Assembly (NCBI GenBank): GCA_030681525.1
Contig: JAUXSD010000131.1
Coordinates: 1 to 35,417, forward strand
Source of the DNA: Solirubrobacteraceae bacterium
Lineage (GTDB): Bacteria; Actinomycetota; Thermoleophilia; Solirubrobacterales; Solirubrobacteraceae
Length of the DNA: 35,417 nt
Reading direction: 5' to 3'
Shown here: in pieces, positions 8,627-16,662 of the stretch
Layout of the letters: every line of letters begins with the position of its first letter
Position numbering within the stretch: position 1 is the first letter of the stretch
Translations under genes and position numbers: made by a program
The notes under the pieces: generated by a model
What the model was told of the DNA's origin: nothing
Seen by the model: the letters and a program-made list of their open reading frames with translations, nothing else
The model's database searches: none

Positions 8627-11600
8627 TTGCGGCTGCGGGGACGGGTGGACGGGGTCGTGGCCGTCTGCGCGGTGGTGCTGTTCGGCTTTCCGGCCGCGGT
8701 CGTCTGGCTGGCGTCGCGTCAGCCCGTCGTGCCGGCGGCGCAGGGCGCCCTGGTGCCGATGCCGGAGCCCAAGCCGGCGCCCGCGCTGCGCGACGTGCCG
8801 GTGCTGACCGGCGCCGCCGGCGCCCGGGACCGGCGCCGGCCGATTGCGGCCGCCGCGCTGCGCACCGCGGTCGACGCGCAGATCGACCGGCTGTTTGACG
8901 AGCGCGCCGCAGCGCGGCTGCGGCGCTACCTGCGCGGCCCGCCGATCCGCCCACCGAGCGCCGCGGTGACGCCGTTCTCCGGCGCGTCGTATCCCTATCG
9001 CTACGTCGGGCTCGACGGGCTGCTCGATGGCGCCCTGCCCGCCTCACCACGGCCCGCCGAGGCCGCCGCGCAGAGCCGGCTCGGCGCGCTGCTCGCGCTG
9101 GCGCAGGACGCCGGCCTGCATCCCAACGCCGGCCGGGTCGCCTACGCGATCCTGGACCGGGCTCGCGCCGCCGGCGCCTGCGACGCCCAGCTCAACCTGG
9201 CGTTCCTGCTGGCCGTGTCGACGCAGGCGGGGCCGGAGGACGTCGGACGCGAGTTCGTCCGGGCGGAGGCGGCCTGCCCTTCCGACCCCACCGCGCCGTG
9301 GCTCCACGGCCAGTGGCTGTCCGTGCGGGACCGCAACGAGGGCACCGCGGCGCAGCCGGGCTCGCTCGCAGTGTTCGCGCGCCTGCAACGGCGCTTTCCG
9401 GGCTCGGCGGCGGGCTGGTCTGGCCAGGCCGACGCGCTGCTGAGGATGGCCTACGACGCCTCGGAGCAGGGTCAGCCGTTCACCGCCCGCAGCCGCTTCG
9501 CCCGGGCGCTGGCGCTGTACGAGCGAGCGCGGTCGCTGGACCGCGACCCCGAGCTGGCGGCGGGAGAGGCACGGGCGCTGGCGGGGCGGCAGCGCTACGG
9601 GGAGGCATGGCGGGTCCAGGCGCGGGCGGCATGGGCCACCGGGCGACCCGCTGCGCTGCAGGCTCGCCTCGTCGAGTACCTCGAAGGCGCGGGGCGGTTT
9701 GGCCCCGCGGCGCGGGAGGCGCGGCGGCTGGCGGCCGGCGCGCGCTTCCCGCACGGCACCGCGTTGACCTGGAGCGGCGGGACGGATGACGAGGATTCCC
9801 GCGAGCCACTGTCGCTGGGCGCCGGCCGTCTCAGGCCGGTCTCGCTCGTCATCGCGCCGTACGCGCCGTACATGGAGGCCAACGCCCCGGCGGCGGTCGC
9901 GGACTACGCGTTCATCCCGGCGTTTCGCGACGCTCCCGGGCTGACGGGGACGGCGCGGTGGTGCCCGGGCTGGGCGAGGGCGCGCGATCTCGTGCTGGCC
10001 GGCCGGGCGGCCGCGGCGCTGACCGCGCTGCCCACGTCGTTTCGGGCGGCCCGGCCGGACGAGGACTGCAGCCATCTCGACGAGCACATCCCGTTGCTGC
10101 GGGCGGTCGCGCTGGCCGAGGCCGGCCGGCGCGAGCGTGCGATCGCTGCCATGCGTGGCGTCAGCCGGCATGCGCGACGGGCGGAGGCCGGGCTGTACGA
10201 GGAGCGTCAGAACCTGTGGCGCTTCGCCGGCCGCTGGGAGGTGGCCGCCCGGCTGACCGATCGCTGGACGCGGGCCACCCCGTGGAACCCGCGGGCCTTC
10301 GATCGCGCGGGCGAGGTGGCGTTCCTGCGCGGGGATCACGCCGCGGCGGCGCGGCTGTTCGGCCGGTCCGCGCGCTTGAGGCGCGAGCAGACGACCGCAC
10401 GGTCGGTCGGGGAGGCGCAGGAGGCGGTCAAGCAGGGCGCCGCGTTGAAGCTGGCCGAGCGAAGTTCGGACGCGCTTCGCGTGCTCGAAAACGCCACGGA
10501 CATCGCGGCGCGCGCGCTCGCCGAGGCCAACGAGCGGGCGTACGGCAGCGCCGACGCGACCGTGGTACGCGGCTTCCGTTACGACGAGCAGCCGACGGAG
10601 ATCACTGCCGCGGCCGCCGCCCTGTACCACGCGCACGCGCAGGCCGCGGACGTGCTGTTGCGCCGGCGCCGCTTCGCCGACGCCATCGAGCACTACACGG
10701 CGGCGGGCCAGCACGCCGCCGGCGACTACGGCGACGAGTCATTCTCCGTCGAGGCGCTGCGCAACAACCATGCGATCGCGGAGATCTATCGCGGCAACGG
10801 CCGCGCGGCCCGCCACCTGGCCAACCGGGCGGTCGCCGCCGATCCGATGAACCCGCTGTTTCTGTCGACCGCGGGCTTCGCCCTCGCACGGCAGGGGCGA
10901 CCGGTCCAGGCGGGGCGGCGCTACGGCCGCGCCGTGGCCTCGGATCCCACGCTGTATCCGGCCTGGAACGACCTCGGCGTCATGCTGGCCCGGTCCGGCC
11001 GCGACGACGACGCGCTGGCCGCCTTCCGGCGGGCCATCGGAGCACGCGACGACTACGCGACGGCGTGGTTCAACCTCGGCGTGCTGCTCGAGCGCCGCGG
11101 GCTGCTGCGCGCGGTCGCCGCCCAGGGCGCCCTCGGCCGCGCCTTCGCGCTCGAGCCGGACCTGGCGAAGCGCCGCCGGCAGCTCGTCACCGACGAGCGC
11201 CTGTACTTCACCGAGCTCGACCTCGCCAAGCCGCTGCCGCCGGAGTGGGACTTCGCGTCCTCCCAGCAGCAGACCCCGCTGGCCGCCACCGGCCTGACCC
11301 TGCTGCTGCTGCTCGGCCTGCAGGGTGCACGGGCGGCCGGCGGGCGCGGCCTGACCGGCGGCGCGAGCAAGTGGCTCGACGCGGCGCGCAGGGTGCTCGC
11401 ACGCCTGCCGGGCGCGCTCAACAGCTTCGCGCCCGCCGCCGTGGCCGTCGCCGTGACGATCGGCGTCTTTCTCTGGCAGGCGATGCGCGACAGCGAGGAT
11501 CGGCTCGCCGGCCTCGCGCTGTTCGCGCTCGGCCTGATCGCCCTGATCGCGCTCGTGATGCGCGCGCGGGTGCTGGTCGCGCGGCGCCTCGGGGTCACGC

Positions 11601-11950
11601 TCGTCCAGCGCGGCTGGCGCCCGGCGATCCTCGTGGCGCTCGCCGCCGCACCGTTCGGCCTGCCCTGGGCGCCGCTGCCGATCGCCGAGACCGACCGCCC
11701 CGAGCCGCGCGTGCATCTCGCCGGCCCGGTCGTGGCCGCCGCGACGGGGCTCGTCCTGCTGATCCTGAGCGCGTGGCTGCACGTGCCGCTGACCCGCTCG
11801 CTGGGGATCGCCGCGATCATCATGGCGGCGTCGATGCTGACCCCGGTCAAGCCGCTCGACGGCGGCCACCTCGCCGGCGCCACCGGCGCGCTCACCGCCG
11901 GGGCGGCGCTCGGCGGCACCGCCCTGCTGGTGGCGCTCGGGCTGCTGTAG
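8627..11950 (+). CDS. Large membrane-anchored TPR protein with degenerate site-2-protease-like C-terminus
   Basis: 1107 residues. The start is TTG at 8627, 7 nt after the previous stop, with GAGG 11 nt upstream; an in-frame GTG at 8645 is a poorer alternative. One N-terminal membrane helix (about residues 9-29) precedes a long helical-repeat region. The clearest TPR pair lies around residues 740-825 (AWNDLGVMLARSGR, AWFNLGVLLERRG). From about residue 885 there are roughly six to seven hydrophobic helices. This end resembles M50 site-2 proteases: an HELAH-ALVARRLGV-like helix that reads VMRAR-VLVARRLGV (977-990), then AGP at 1032-1034, and PLDGGH with Asp1078. The zinc-binding HExxH is lost, so it is probably not a protease. 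It is the last gene of the cassette. The TPRs probably scaffold the other three products at the membrane; that is inference. Confidence 0.75.
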   Translation: MRLRGRVDGVVAVCAVVLFGFPAAVVWLASRQPVVPAAQGALVPMPEPKPAPALRDVPVLTGAAGARDRRRPIAAAALRTAVDAQIDRLFDERAAARLRRYLRGPPIRPPSAAVTPFSGASYPYRYVGLDGLLDGALPASPRPAEAAAQSRLGALLALAQDAGLHPNAGRVAYAILDRARAAGACDAQLNLAFLLAVSTQAGPEDVGREFVRAEAACPSDPTAPWLHGQWLSVRDRNEGTAAQPGSLAVFARLQRRFPGSAAGWSGQADALLRMAYDASEQGQPFTARSRFARALALYERARSLDRDPELAAGEARALAGRQRYGEAWRVQARAAWATGRPAALQARLVEYLEGAGRFGPAAREARRLAAGARFPHGTALTWSGGTDDEDSREPLSLGAGRLRPVSLVIAPYAPYMEANAPAAVADYAFIPAFRDAPGLTGTARWCPGWARARDLVLAGRAAAALTALPTSFRAARPDEDCSHLDEHIPLLRAVALAEAGRRERAIAAMRGVSRHARRAEAGLYEERQNLWRFAGRWEVAARLTDRWTRATPWNPRAFDRAGEVAFLRGDHAAAARLFGRSARLRREQTTARSVGEAQEAVKQGAALKLAERSSDALRVLENATDIAARALAEANERAYGSADATVVRGFRYDEQPTEITAAAAALYHAHAQAADVLLRRRRFADAIEHYTAAGQHAAGDYGDESFSVEALRNNHAIAEIYRGNGRAARHLANRAVAADPMNPLFLSTAGFALARQGRPVQAGRRYGRAVASDPTLYPAWNDLGVMLARSGRDDDALAAFRRAIGARDDYATAWFNLGVLLERRGLLRAVAAQGALGRAFALEPDLAKRRRQLVTDERLYFTELDLAKPLPPEWDFASSQQQTPLAATGLTLLLLLGLQGARAAGGRGLTGGASKWLDAARRVLARLPGALNSFAPAAVAVAVTIGVFLWQAMRDSEDRLAGLALFALGLIALIALVMRARVLVARRLGVTLVQRGWRPAILVALAAAPFGLPWAPLPIAETDRPEPRVHLAGPVVAAATGLVLLILSAWLHVPLTRSLGIAAIIMAASMLTPVKPLDGGHLAGATGALTAGAALGGTALLVALGLL

Positions 11951-11968
11951 CGCCCGCGCCGCGGGCGC
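11950..11968. terminator. 8-bp hairpin between convergent genes
   Basis: GCGCCCGC (11950-11957) pairs perfectly with GCGGGCGC (11961-11968) around a 3-nt loop. It overlaps the stop of the TPR gene (+) and faces the stop of tag (-), so it can terminate both. No U-tract. Confidence 0.55.
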
Positions 11969-11984
11969 CGTTCCGGACCGCGGG

Positions 11985-12569
11985 TCAGCGCGCCGCGCGG
12001 CGCTCGGCCTCGACCGCGTTGCGCACGAGGCAGTCCGCCACATGGTCGTTGACGATCCCCGTCGCCTGCATGAGCGCGTAGGCGGTCGTCGGGCCGACGA
12101 AGCGAAAGCCGCGCCGCTTGAGCTCGCGGGCGAGCGCCTTGGACTCGGGCGTCACGGCGGGCATGTCCTGCAGCGTGCGCGGCGGCGGCGGGGGATCGGG
12201 TGGGGCGAAGGACCACAGCAGCGCCGCGAGCGTCTCGCCCGCCTCGTGCAGCGCGACGGTCGCGCGGGCGTTGGCGATCGTCGCCTCGATCTTTGCCCGG
12301 TTGCGCACGATCCCGGCGTCGGCCATGAGCCGCCCGACGTCGGCGTCGCCGAAGCCCGCCACGACCGCCGGATCGAACCCGGCGAACGCGGCCCGGAAGT
12401 TCTCGCGCTTGCGCAGGATCGTGATCCAGGCCAGACCGGACTGAAACGCCTCCAGGCTGATGCGCTCCAACAGCCGGGTCTCGTCGCGCACCGGCCGGCC
12501 CCACTCGTCGTCGTGGTAGGCGATGTAGAGCGGATCGGTCGTGGGCCAGCAACGGGTCGGCTCGGTCAC
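11985..12569 (-). CDS. tag: DNA-3-methyladenine glycosylase I
   Basis: 194 residues from GTG at 12569. The open frame extends further upstream but only through the neighbouring gene. Tag removes 3-methyladenine from alkylated DNA to start base-excision repair. The zinc-snap ligands known from E. coli Tag are all present: Cys7 and His19 at the N-terminus (RCW, AYHDDEWG) and His176 and Cys180 at the C-terminus (NDHVADC). The helix-hairpin-helix region carries LEAFQSGLAW, including the conserved Glu, and FVGPTTAYALMQATG. The start GTG overlaps the TGA of the upstream Cys4 gene by 4 bases, so translation is probably coupled. Confidence 0.95.
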   Translation of the reverse strand: MTEPTRCWPTTDPLYIAYHDDEWGRPVRDETRLLERISLEAFQSGLAWITILRKRENFRAAFAGFDPAVVAGFGDADVGRLMADAGIVRNRAKIEATIANARATVALHEAGETLAALLWSFAPPDPPPPPRTLQDMPAVTPESKALARELKRRGFRFVGPTTAYALMQATGIVNDHVADCLVRNAVEAERRAAR

Positions 12570-12763
12570 GTCCGCGCCTCCGGGTCGTCCGCGGCGTCGG
12601 CCCTGCGCTCGTACCCGCGGCAGCGCAGCACGGGCAGGCGCGGGTAGCGCGGATAGCGCTCGTCGTCCTTCCAGCGCCGGCACAGCGAGAACGTCGAGCG
12701 CTTCGTGCGCACGACCTGCTGATGGCGACAGGAGTCGCACAGTCCCGCCGGGGGGCTCGGCAT
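12566..12763 (-). CDS. 65-residue Cys4 (probable zinc-binding) protein
   Basis: Short protein MPSPPAGLCDSCRHQQ... with four cysteines at residues 9, 12, 28 and 48 (CDSC, SLC, LRC), a likely zinc site. The PRYPRLPVLRCRGYE segment is one I associate with a small conserved family in actinomycetes of unknown function. The start is set at 12763 because a -10-like TACGCT lies exactly 6 nt upstream and the conserved part begins here; a longer reading frame upstream is only Arg-rich shadow. Its TGA overlaps the start of tag, so the two are probably translated together. That could link the protein to DNA repair, but no direct evidence shows this. Confidence 0.7.
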   Translation of the reverse strand: MPSPPAGLCDSCRHQQVVRTKRSTFSLCRRWKDDERYPRYPRLPVLRCRGYERRADAADDPEART

Positions 12764-12769
12764 GGCGGC

Positions 12770-12775
12770 AGCGTA
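12770..12775 (-). promoter_or_regulatory. -10 hexamer TACGCT for the Cys4-tag pair
   Basis: On the minus strand TACGCT (TANNNT) ends 6 nt before the ATG at 12763, with no Shine-Dalgarno between. It fits a leaderless transcript covering the Cys4 gene and tag. Confidence 0.45.
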
Positions 12776-12842
12776 GTGACGGCGGCGGCCGGGACCCCGA
12801 AAGCGACGCCGCCACCTCCCGCGCGCAGCCCGGAACACCAAA

Positions 12843-12865
12843 GTGGTTGACCAAGCAACTACAAT
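12843..12865 (+). promoter_or_regulatory. Palindromic operator candidate overlapping a -10 box of the ABC exporter operon
   Basis: Bases 12843-12862 read GTGGTTGACCAAGCAACTAC, an inverted repeat of the form GTnGTTG-N6-CAACnAC. It overlaps the -10 hexamer TACAAT at 12860-12865, which is 8 nt before the ATG at 12874. There is no Shine-Dalgarno and no good -35, so the transcript would be leaderless and the promoter may depend on a regulator. The TTG-N6-CAA arrangement is similar to MarR-family operators, but no marR gene is next to it. Confidence 0.5.
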
Positions 12866-12873
12866 TCGCCGTC

Positions 12874-14649
12874 ATGGCCACCTTCATCCGACTCCTCGGG
12901 TTTCTGCGCGACTACAAGCGCGGCCTCTGGTGGTCGGGCATCCTGGCCGCGCTCGCGATGGTCGCGACGATCGCGATCCCCGCGCTCACCGGCGCCGCGA
13001 TCGGGGCGATCGAGCGCGGCGACCGCGAGCAGCTGAAGTTCTATGCGCTGGCGATCGCGATCGCCGGATTCCTGCGCCTCGGGCTGACGATCGCGCGGCG
13101 GCTGATCGCGGGCCGCCTCTCGCTCGGCGTCGAGCTCGACCTGCGCGACCGCGTCTACACGCACCTGCTCGGCCTGGACCTCGGGTTCTTCGACAGCCAT
13201 CAGACCGGCCAGCTCATGTCGCGCGCCACGGTCGACCTGCAGGCGGTGCGCTTCTTCCTGGGCTACGGGCTCGTGCTCATCTCCCAGGCGGCGCTGACGC
13301 TCGTCTTCGCCGCCATCGCGATGGTCATCGTCGATCCGCTGCTGGCGCTCGTCGCGCTGTCGCCGATCCCGCTCGTCGTCTGGATCGCACAGCGCTACAG
13401 CCGCCGCGCGCGGCCGGCGCTGCAGGAGGTCCAGCAGCGCATCGGCGAGCTGACGGTCGACGTCGAGGAGACCGTCGGCGGCGTCCGTGTCGTCAAGGCG
13501 TTCGCCGCCGAGGGGCGCCGCGAGCAGCGCTTCCGCCAGAGCGTCGGACGCGTCTTCGAGCAGTCGATGATCGCGACGCGGCTGCGCGCGTTCTACAACC
13601 CGTTCATCGCGTTCCTGCCGCAGATCGGCCTCGCGGCGCTGCTGCTCGTCGGGGGGCGCGCCGTGGTCAGCGGGCGCATCACGCTCGGCGAGTTCACGGC
13701 CTTCTACGGCTACCTGCTCATGCTGATGGGTCCGATCCGGACGCTCGGCTGGACGCTGGGCCTCGCGCAGCGCGCCAGCGCCTCCGGCGCGCGGCTGTTC
13801 GAGCTGCTCGACCGCGCGCCGCGGATCACCGCGGCGCCGGACGCCGTGCCGCTGCCGCCCGGCGACGGCCGCGTCGAGCTGCGCGACGTGACCTTCGTCT
13901 ACGGCGACGAGCCGGACGCGGAGCCCGCGCTGCGGGACATCTCGCTGACCGTGCAGCCGGGCACGACGCTGGCGCTCGTCGGCGGCACCGGCTCGGGCAA
14001 GACGTCGCTCGTCGGGCTCATCGCGCGGATGTACGACCCGTCGGAGGGCGCCGTGCTCGTCGACGGCGCCGACGTGCGGACGGTCGACCCCTCCGAGCTG
14101 CGCCGCGAGATCGCCGTCGTCAACGACGACCCGTTTCTCTTCAGCGACACCGTCCACGCCAACATCGCCTACGGCCGCGGCGACGCGTCGCGCGAAGACG
14201 TCGTCGCGGCCGCCAGGCGCGCGCAGGCGCACGAGTTCATCAGCGAGCTGCCCGACGGCTACGACACGGTCGTCGGCGAGCGCGGCCTCACGGTCAGCGG
14301 CGGGCAGCGCCAGCGGATCGCGATCGCCCGCGCCCTGCTCGCCGAACCGCGCATCCTCGTGCTCGACGACGCCACCTCGTCGATCGACGGCACGACCGAG
14401 CGCGAGATCAAGCTGGGTCTCGAGGAGGCGATGGCGGGCCGCACGACGCTGGTCATCGCCCACCGGCTCTCGACGATCGCGCTGGCCGACGAGATCGCGG
14501 TGCTCGACGCCGGGCGGCTGATCGATCGCGGCACCCACGACGAGCTCATCCGGCGCTCGCCTTTCTACCGCGAGGTCGTGCAGAAGGGCCTGCCCGACCA
14601 GGTCTTCCTCAACCGCAAGCCGCTGGAGCCCGAGGTGGCGGGCCTGTGA
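12874..14649 (+). CDS. ABC exporter half-transporter, degenerate nucleotide-binding site subunit
   Basis: 591 residues: about six membrane helices (residues 1-310) of the type I exporter fold, then an ATPase domain. The Walker A motif GGTGSGKT is at 370-377, the signature is VSGGQRQR, and the H-loop is VIAHRLST. The Walker B region reads LVLDDATSS, so Asp499 replaces the usual catalytic Glu, and the Q-loop Gln is replaced by Asp418 (VVNDDPFLF). Such changes mark the non-hydrolysing site of heterodimeric exporters such as TM287/288 and BmrCD. The ATG at 12874 is preferred because the -10 box and operator sit just before it; the upstream open frame is a shadow. The partner gene overlaps by 4 bases. 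The substrate (drug, lipid or peptide) is unknown. Confidence 0.92.
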   Translation: MATFIRLLGFLRDYKRGLWWSGILAALAMVATIAIPALTGAAIGAIERGDREQLKFYALAIAIAGFLRLGLTIARRLIAGRLSLGVELDLRDRVYTHLLGLDLGFFDSHQTGQLMSRATVDLQAVRFFLGYGLVLISQAALTLVFAAIAMVIVDPLLALVALSPIPLVVWIAQRYSRRARPALQEVQQRIGELTVDVEETVGGVRVVKAFAAEGRREQRFRQSVGRVFEQSMIATRLRAFYNPFIAFLPQIGLAALLLVGGRAVVSGRITLGEFTAFYGYLLMLMGPIRTLGWTLGLAQRASASGARLFELLDRAPRITAAPDAVPLPPGDGRVELRDVTFVYGDEPDAEPALRDISLTVQPGTTLALVGGTGSGKTSLVGLIARMYDPSEGAVLVDGADVRTVDPSELRREIAVVNDDPFLFSDTVHANIAYGRGDASREDVVAAARRAQAHEFISELPDGYDTVVGERGLTVSGGQRQRIAIARALLAEPRILVLDDATSSIDGTTEREIKLGLEEAMAGRTTLVIAHRLSTIALADEIAVLDAGRLIDRGTHDELIRRSPFYREVVQKGLPDQVFLNRKPLEPEVAGL

Positions 14650-16514
14650 CGGCGCCGCACAACCCGGCCGGCGTGCGCGACGCGATCAGCGACCAGCTCG
14701 CCCCGGACGGCAAGGCGCTCACGACCGCCGAGCTGCGCCGGCGCCTGCGTCAGACCGGCGGGCGCGGGCGCAAGCTGCGGGGCCTGGCCGTGCTGCTGCG
14801 GCCCTACCGCCGCCGCGTGATCCTCATGTTCGTCGCGCTGCTGGCGTCGACCGCCGCCGCGCTCGCGCCGCCGCCGCTCATCAAGCTCGCAATCGACGAC
14901 GGCATCGGGCCGCCGGCCGACCTCGGCACGCTGAACCTCGTCGTCGGCCTGTTCGTGCTCAGCGCGCTCGTGTACTGGGGCGCGTCGTACGCGCAGACCT
15001 ACCTCGTCGGCTGGGTCGGCCAGCGCGCGCTGCAGGACCTGCGGGTGAAGATCTTCGCCCACCTGCAGTCCCAGCCGGTCGGCTTCTTCGAGCGCCGCCA
15101 GGCGGGGCAGCTCATCTCGCGCATGACCAACGACGTGCAGGCGCTCGACTCGCTGGTCACCGACAGCGTCGTGACGCTGTTTCAGAGCACGCTGACGCTC
15201 GTCGGCACGATGGCGATCCTGCTGTGGCTCGACGTCGAGCTCGCGCTGCTGACGTTCCTCATCTTCCCGGTGATGGCGCTCGCGTCGCTGGCGTTCCGGG
15301 TCGCCTCGGCGGACGCGTACGCCCGGACGCGCACGGCGATCGGCTCGATCACCGCCTACCTGCAGGAGACGCTGTCGGGGATCCGCGTCGTGCGCTCGTT
15401 CGGTCAGGAGCCGCGTCACCTCGAGCGCTTCCGCGCGCTGAACACGAGCAACCGCGACGTCAACATGACGACGGTCAACCTCAACGCGGCCTACTTCCCC
15501 GCGGTCGAGCTGCTCAGCGCGCTTGCCACCGTGGGGATCGTCGTCTACGGCGGGATGCAGGCGATCGACGGCGACATCACGCCCGGCGTCGTCTTTGCCT
15601 TCGTGGCCGCGCTGAACCTGTTCTTCGACCCGATCCAGCAGCTCTCGCACCTCTACACGACCTACCAGGCCGGGATGGCTGCGCTGGACAAGATCTTCGA
15701 GCTGCTCGACGAGGAACCCGACCTCGTCGACGCGCCGGACGCCGTCGAGCTCGACCGCCTGCGCGGCGAGATCGAGCTGCGCGACGTCAGCTTCGGCTAC
15801 GGCGGCGACGAGGGCGAGGACACCGTGTGGGCGCTGCACGAGGTCTCGCTGACGATCCCGCCGGGCCAGACGGTCGCGCTCGTCGGCGCGACGGGCGCCG
15901 GCAAGTCGACGATCGCCAAGCTCGTCGCGCGCTTCTACGACCCGACGCGGGGAGCGGTCCTGGTCGACGGCCACGACCTGCGCACGGTCACCCAGGCGTC
16001 CCTGCGCCGCCAGTTCGGCGTCGTCCCGCAGGAGGCGTTCCTGTTCAGCGGCACGATCGCCGAGAACATCGCGTTCGGCCGCCCAGACGCCACCCGCGAC
16101 GAGATCGACGCCGCCGCCCGCGCCGTGGGCGCCGACGAGTTCATCCGGGGACTCGAGCACGGCTACGACACGCCGGTCGGCGAGCGCGGGACACAGCTGT
16201 CGGCCGGGCAGCGCCAGCTCGTCGCGTTCGCCCGCGCGCTGGCCGCGGACCCGCGGGTGCTCATCCTCGACGAGGCGACGTCGAACGTCGACCTGCACAC
16301 CGAGGGCCGGATCGAGGACGGCCTGCGGCGGCTGCTCGCCGGACGCACCGCGGTCGTCATCGCGCACCGGCTCAGCACGATCCGCCAGGCCGGCCGGATC
16401 GTCGTGCTCGACGGCGGGCGGATCGTCGAGCAGGGCACGCACGACGAGCTGATCGAAGCGGAGGGCGCGTACTGGCGCCTGTACCGCGACTGGATGGCGC
16501 AGGCGGCGGCGTAG
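14646..16514 (+). CDS. ABC exporter half-transporter, canonical catalytic subunit
   Basis: 622 residues from a GTG at 14646 that overlaps the TGA of the first subunit (GTGA). A cytosolic N-terminal extension of about 55 residues precedes six membrane helices (to about residue 350) and an ATPase domain. The Walker A GATGAGKS is at 414-421, the Q-loop VVPQEAFLF is intact, and Walker B LILDEATS has Asp542 and catalytic Glu543. The H-loop VIAHRLST is present. Its signature reads LSAGQ rather than LSGGQ; in a heterodimer this motif faces the degenerate Walker site of the first subunit, which fits the asymmetric pair. Most likely it exports drugs, lipids or peptides across the plasma membrane. Confidence 0.93.
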   Translation: MTAPHNPAGVRDAISDQLAPDGKALTTAELRRRLRQTGGRGRKLRGLAVLLRPYRRRVILMFVALLASTAAALAPPPLIKLAIDDGIGPPADLGTLNLVVGLFVLSALVYWGASYAQTYLVGWVGQRALQDLRVKIFAHLQSQPVGFFERRQAGQLISRMTNDVQALDSLVTDSVVTLFQSTLTLVGTMAILLWLDVELALLTFLIFPVMALASLAFRVASADAYARTRTAIGSITAYLQETLSGIRVVRSFGQEPRHLERFRALNTSNRDVNMTTVNLNAAYFPAVELLSALATVGIVVYGGMQAIDGDITPGVVFAFVAALNLFFDPIQQLSHLYTTYQAGMAALDKIFELLDEEPDLVDAPDAVELDRLRGEIELRDVSFGYGGDEGEDTVWALHEVSLTIPPGQTVALVGATGAGKSTIAKLVARFYDPTRGAVLVDGHDLRTVTQASLRRQFGVVPQEAFLFSGTIAENIAFGRPDATRDEIDAAARAVGADEFIRGLEHGYDTPVGERGTQLSAGQRQLVAFARALAADPRVLILDEATSNVDLHTEGRIEDGLRRLLAGRTAVVIAHRLSTIRQAGRIVVLDGGRIVEQGTHDELIEAEGAYWRLYRDWMAQAAA

Positions 16515-16533
16515 CCTGCGGCGGGACCGACGA

Positions 16534-16605
16534 CTGCCGGGCAAGGACTCGAACCTTGAATTCCAGGGCCAGAACCTGGCGAGTTGCCGATTACTCCACC
16601 CGGCA
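16534..16605 (-). tRNA. tRNA-Gln (anticodon CUG)
   Basis: A 72-nt cloverleaf on the minus strand. The 7-bp acceptor stem TGCCGGG/CCCGGCA is perfect and the discriminator is G, as usual for Gln. The anticodon stem CCAGG/CCTGG encloses the loop TTCTGGC with anticodon CTG. The T arm is CAAGG-TTCGAGT-CCTTG, and the D arm has GAG/CTC. The 3' CCA is not encoded. It reads CAG codons, which dominate in a genome this GC-rich. Confidence 0.96.
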
Positions 16606-16618
16606 AGGCAGCGCGGCG

Positions 16619-16624
16619 AGTATA
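16619..16624 (-). promoter_or_regulatory. -10 box TATACT of tRNA-Gln
   Basis: TATACT on the minus strand, one base from the TATAAT consensus, 13 nt before the mature 5' end of the tRNA. No convincing -35 is seen at 16-18 nt. The same bases read TATAGC on the other strand and could also serve the acetyltransferase gene. Confidence 0.5.
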
Positions 16625-16662
16625 GCCACGGCGATCGGCCCGTCCGGGTAGGAGGAGCTCCC

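Noticed and set aside
12847-12852. TTGACC as a -35 box for the ABC exporter
   Set aside because: It is only 7 nt from the -10 TACAAT, too close for a sigma-70 promoter; it is better explained as half of the palindromic operator.
12570-12887. Longer N-terminus for tag
   Set aside because: The extension reads through the Cys4 gene in another frame and has no conserved pattern; homology to Tag begins at the GTG of 12569.
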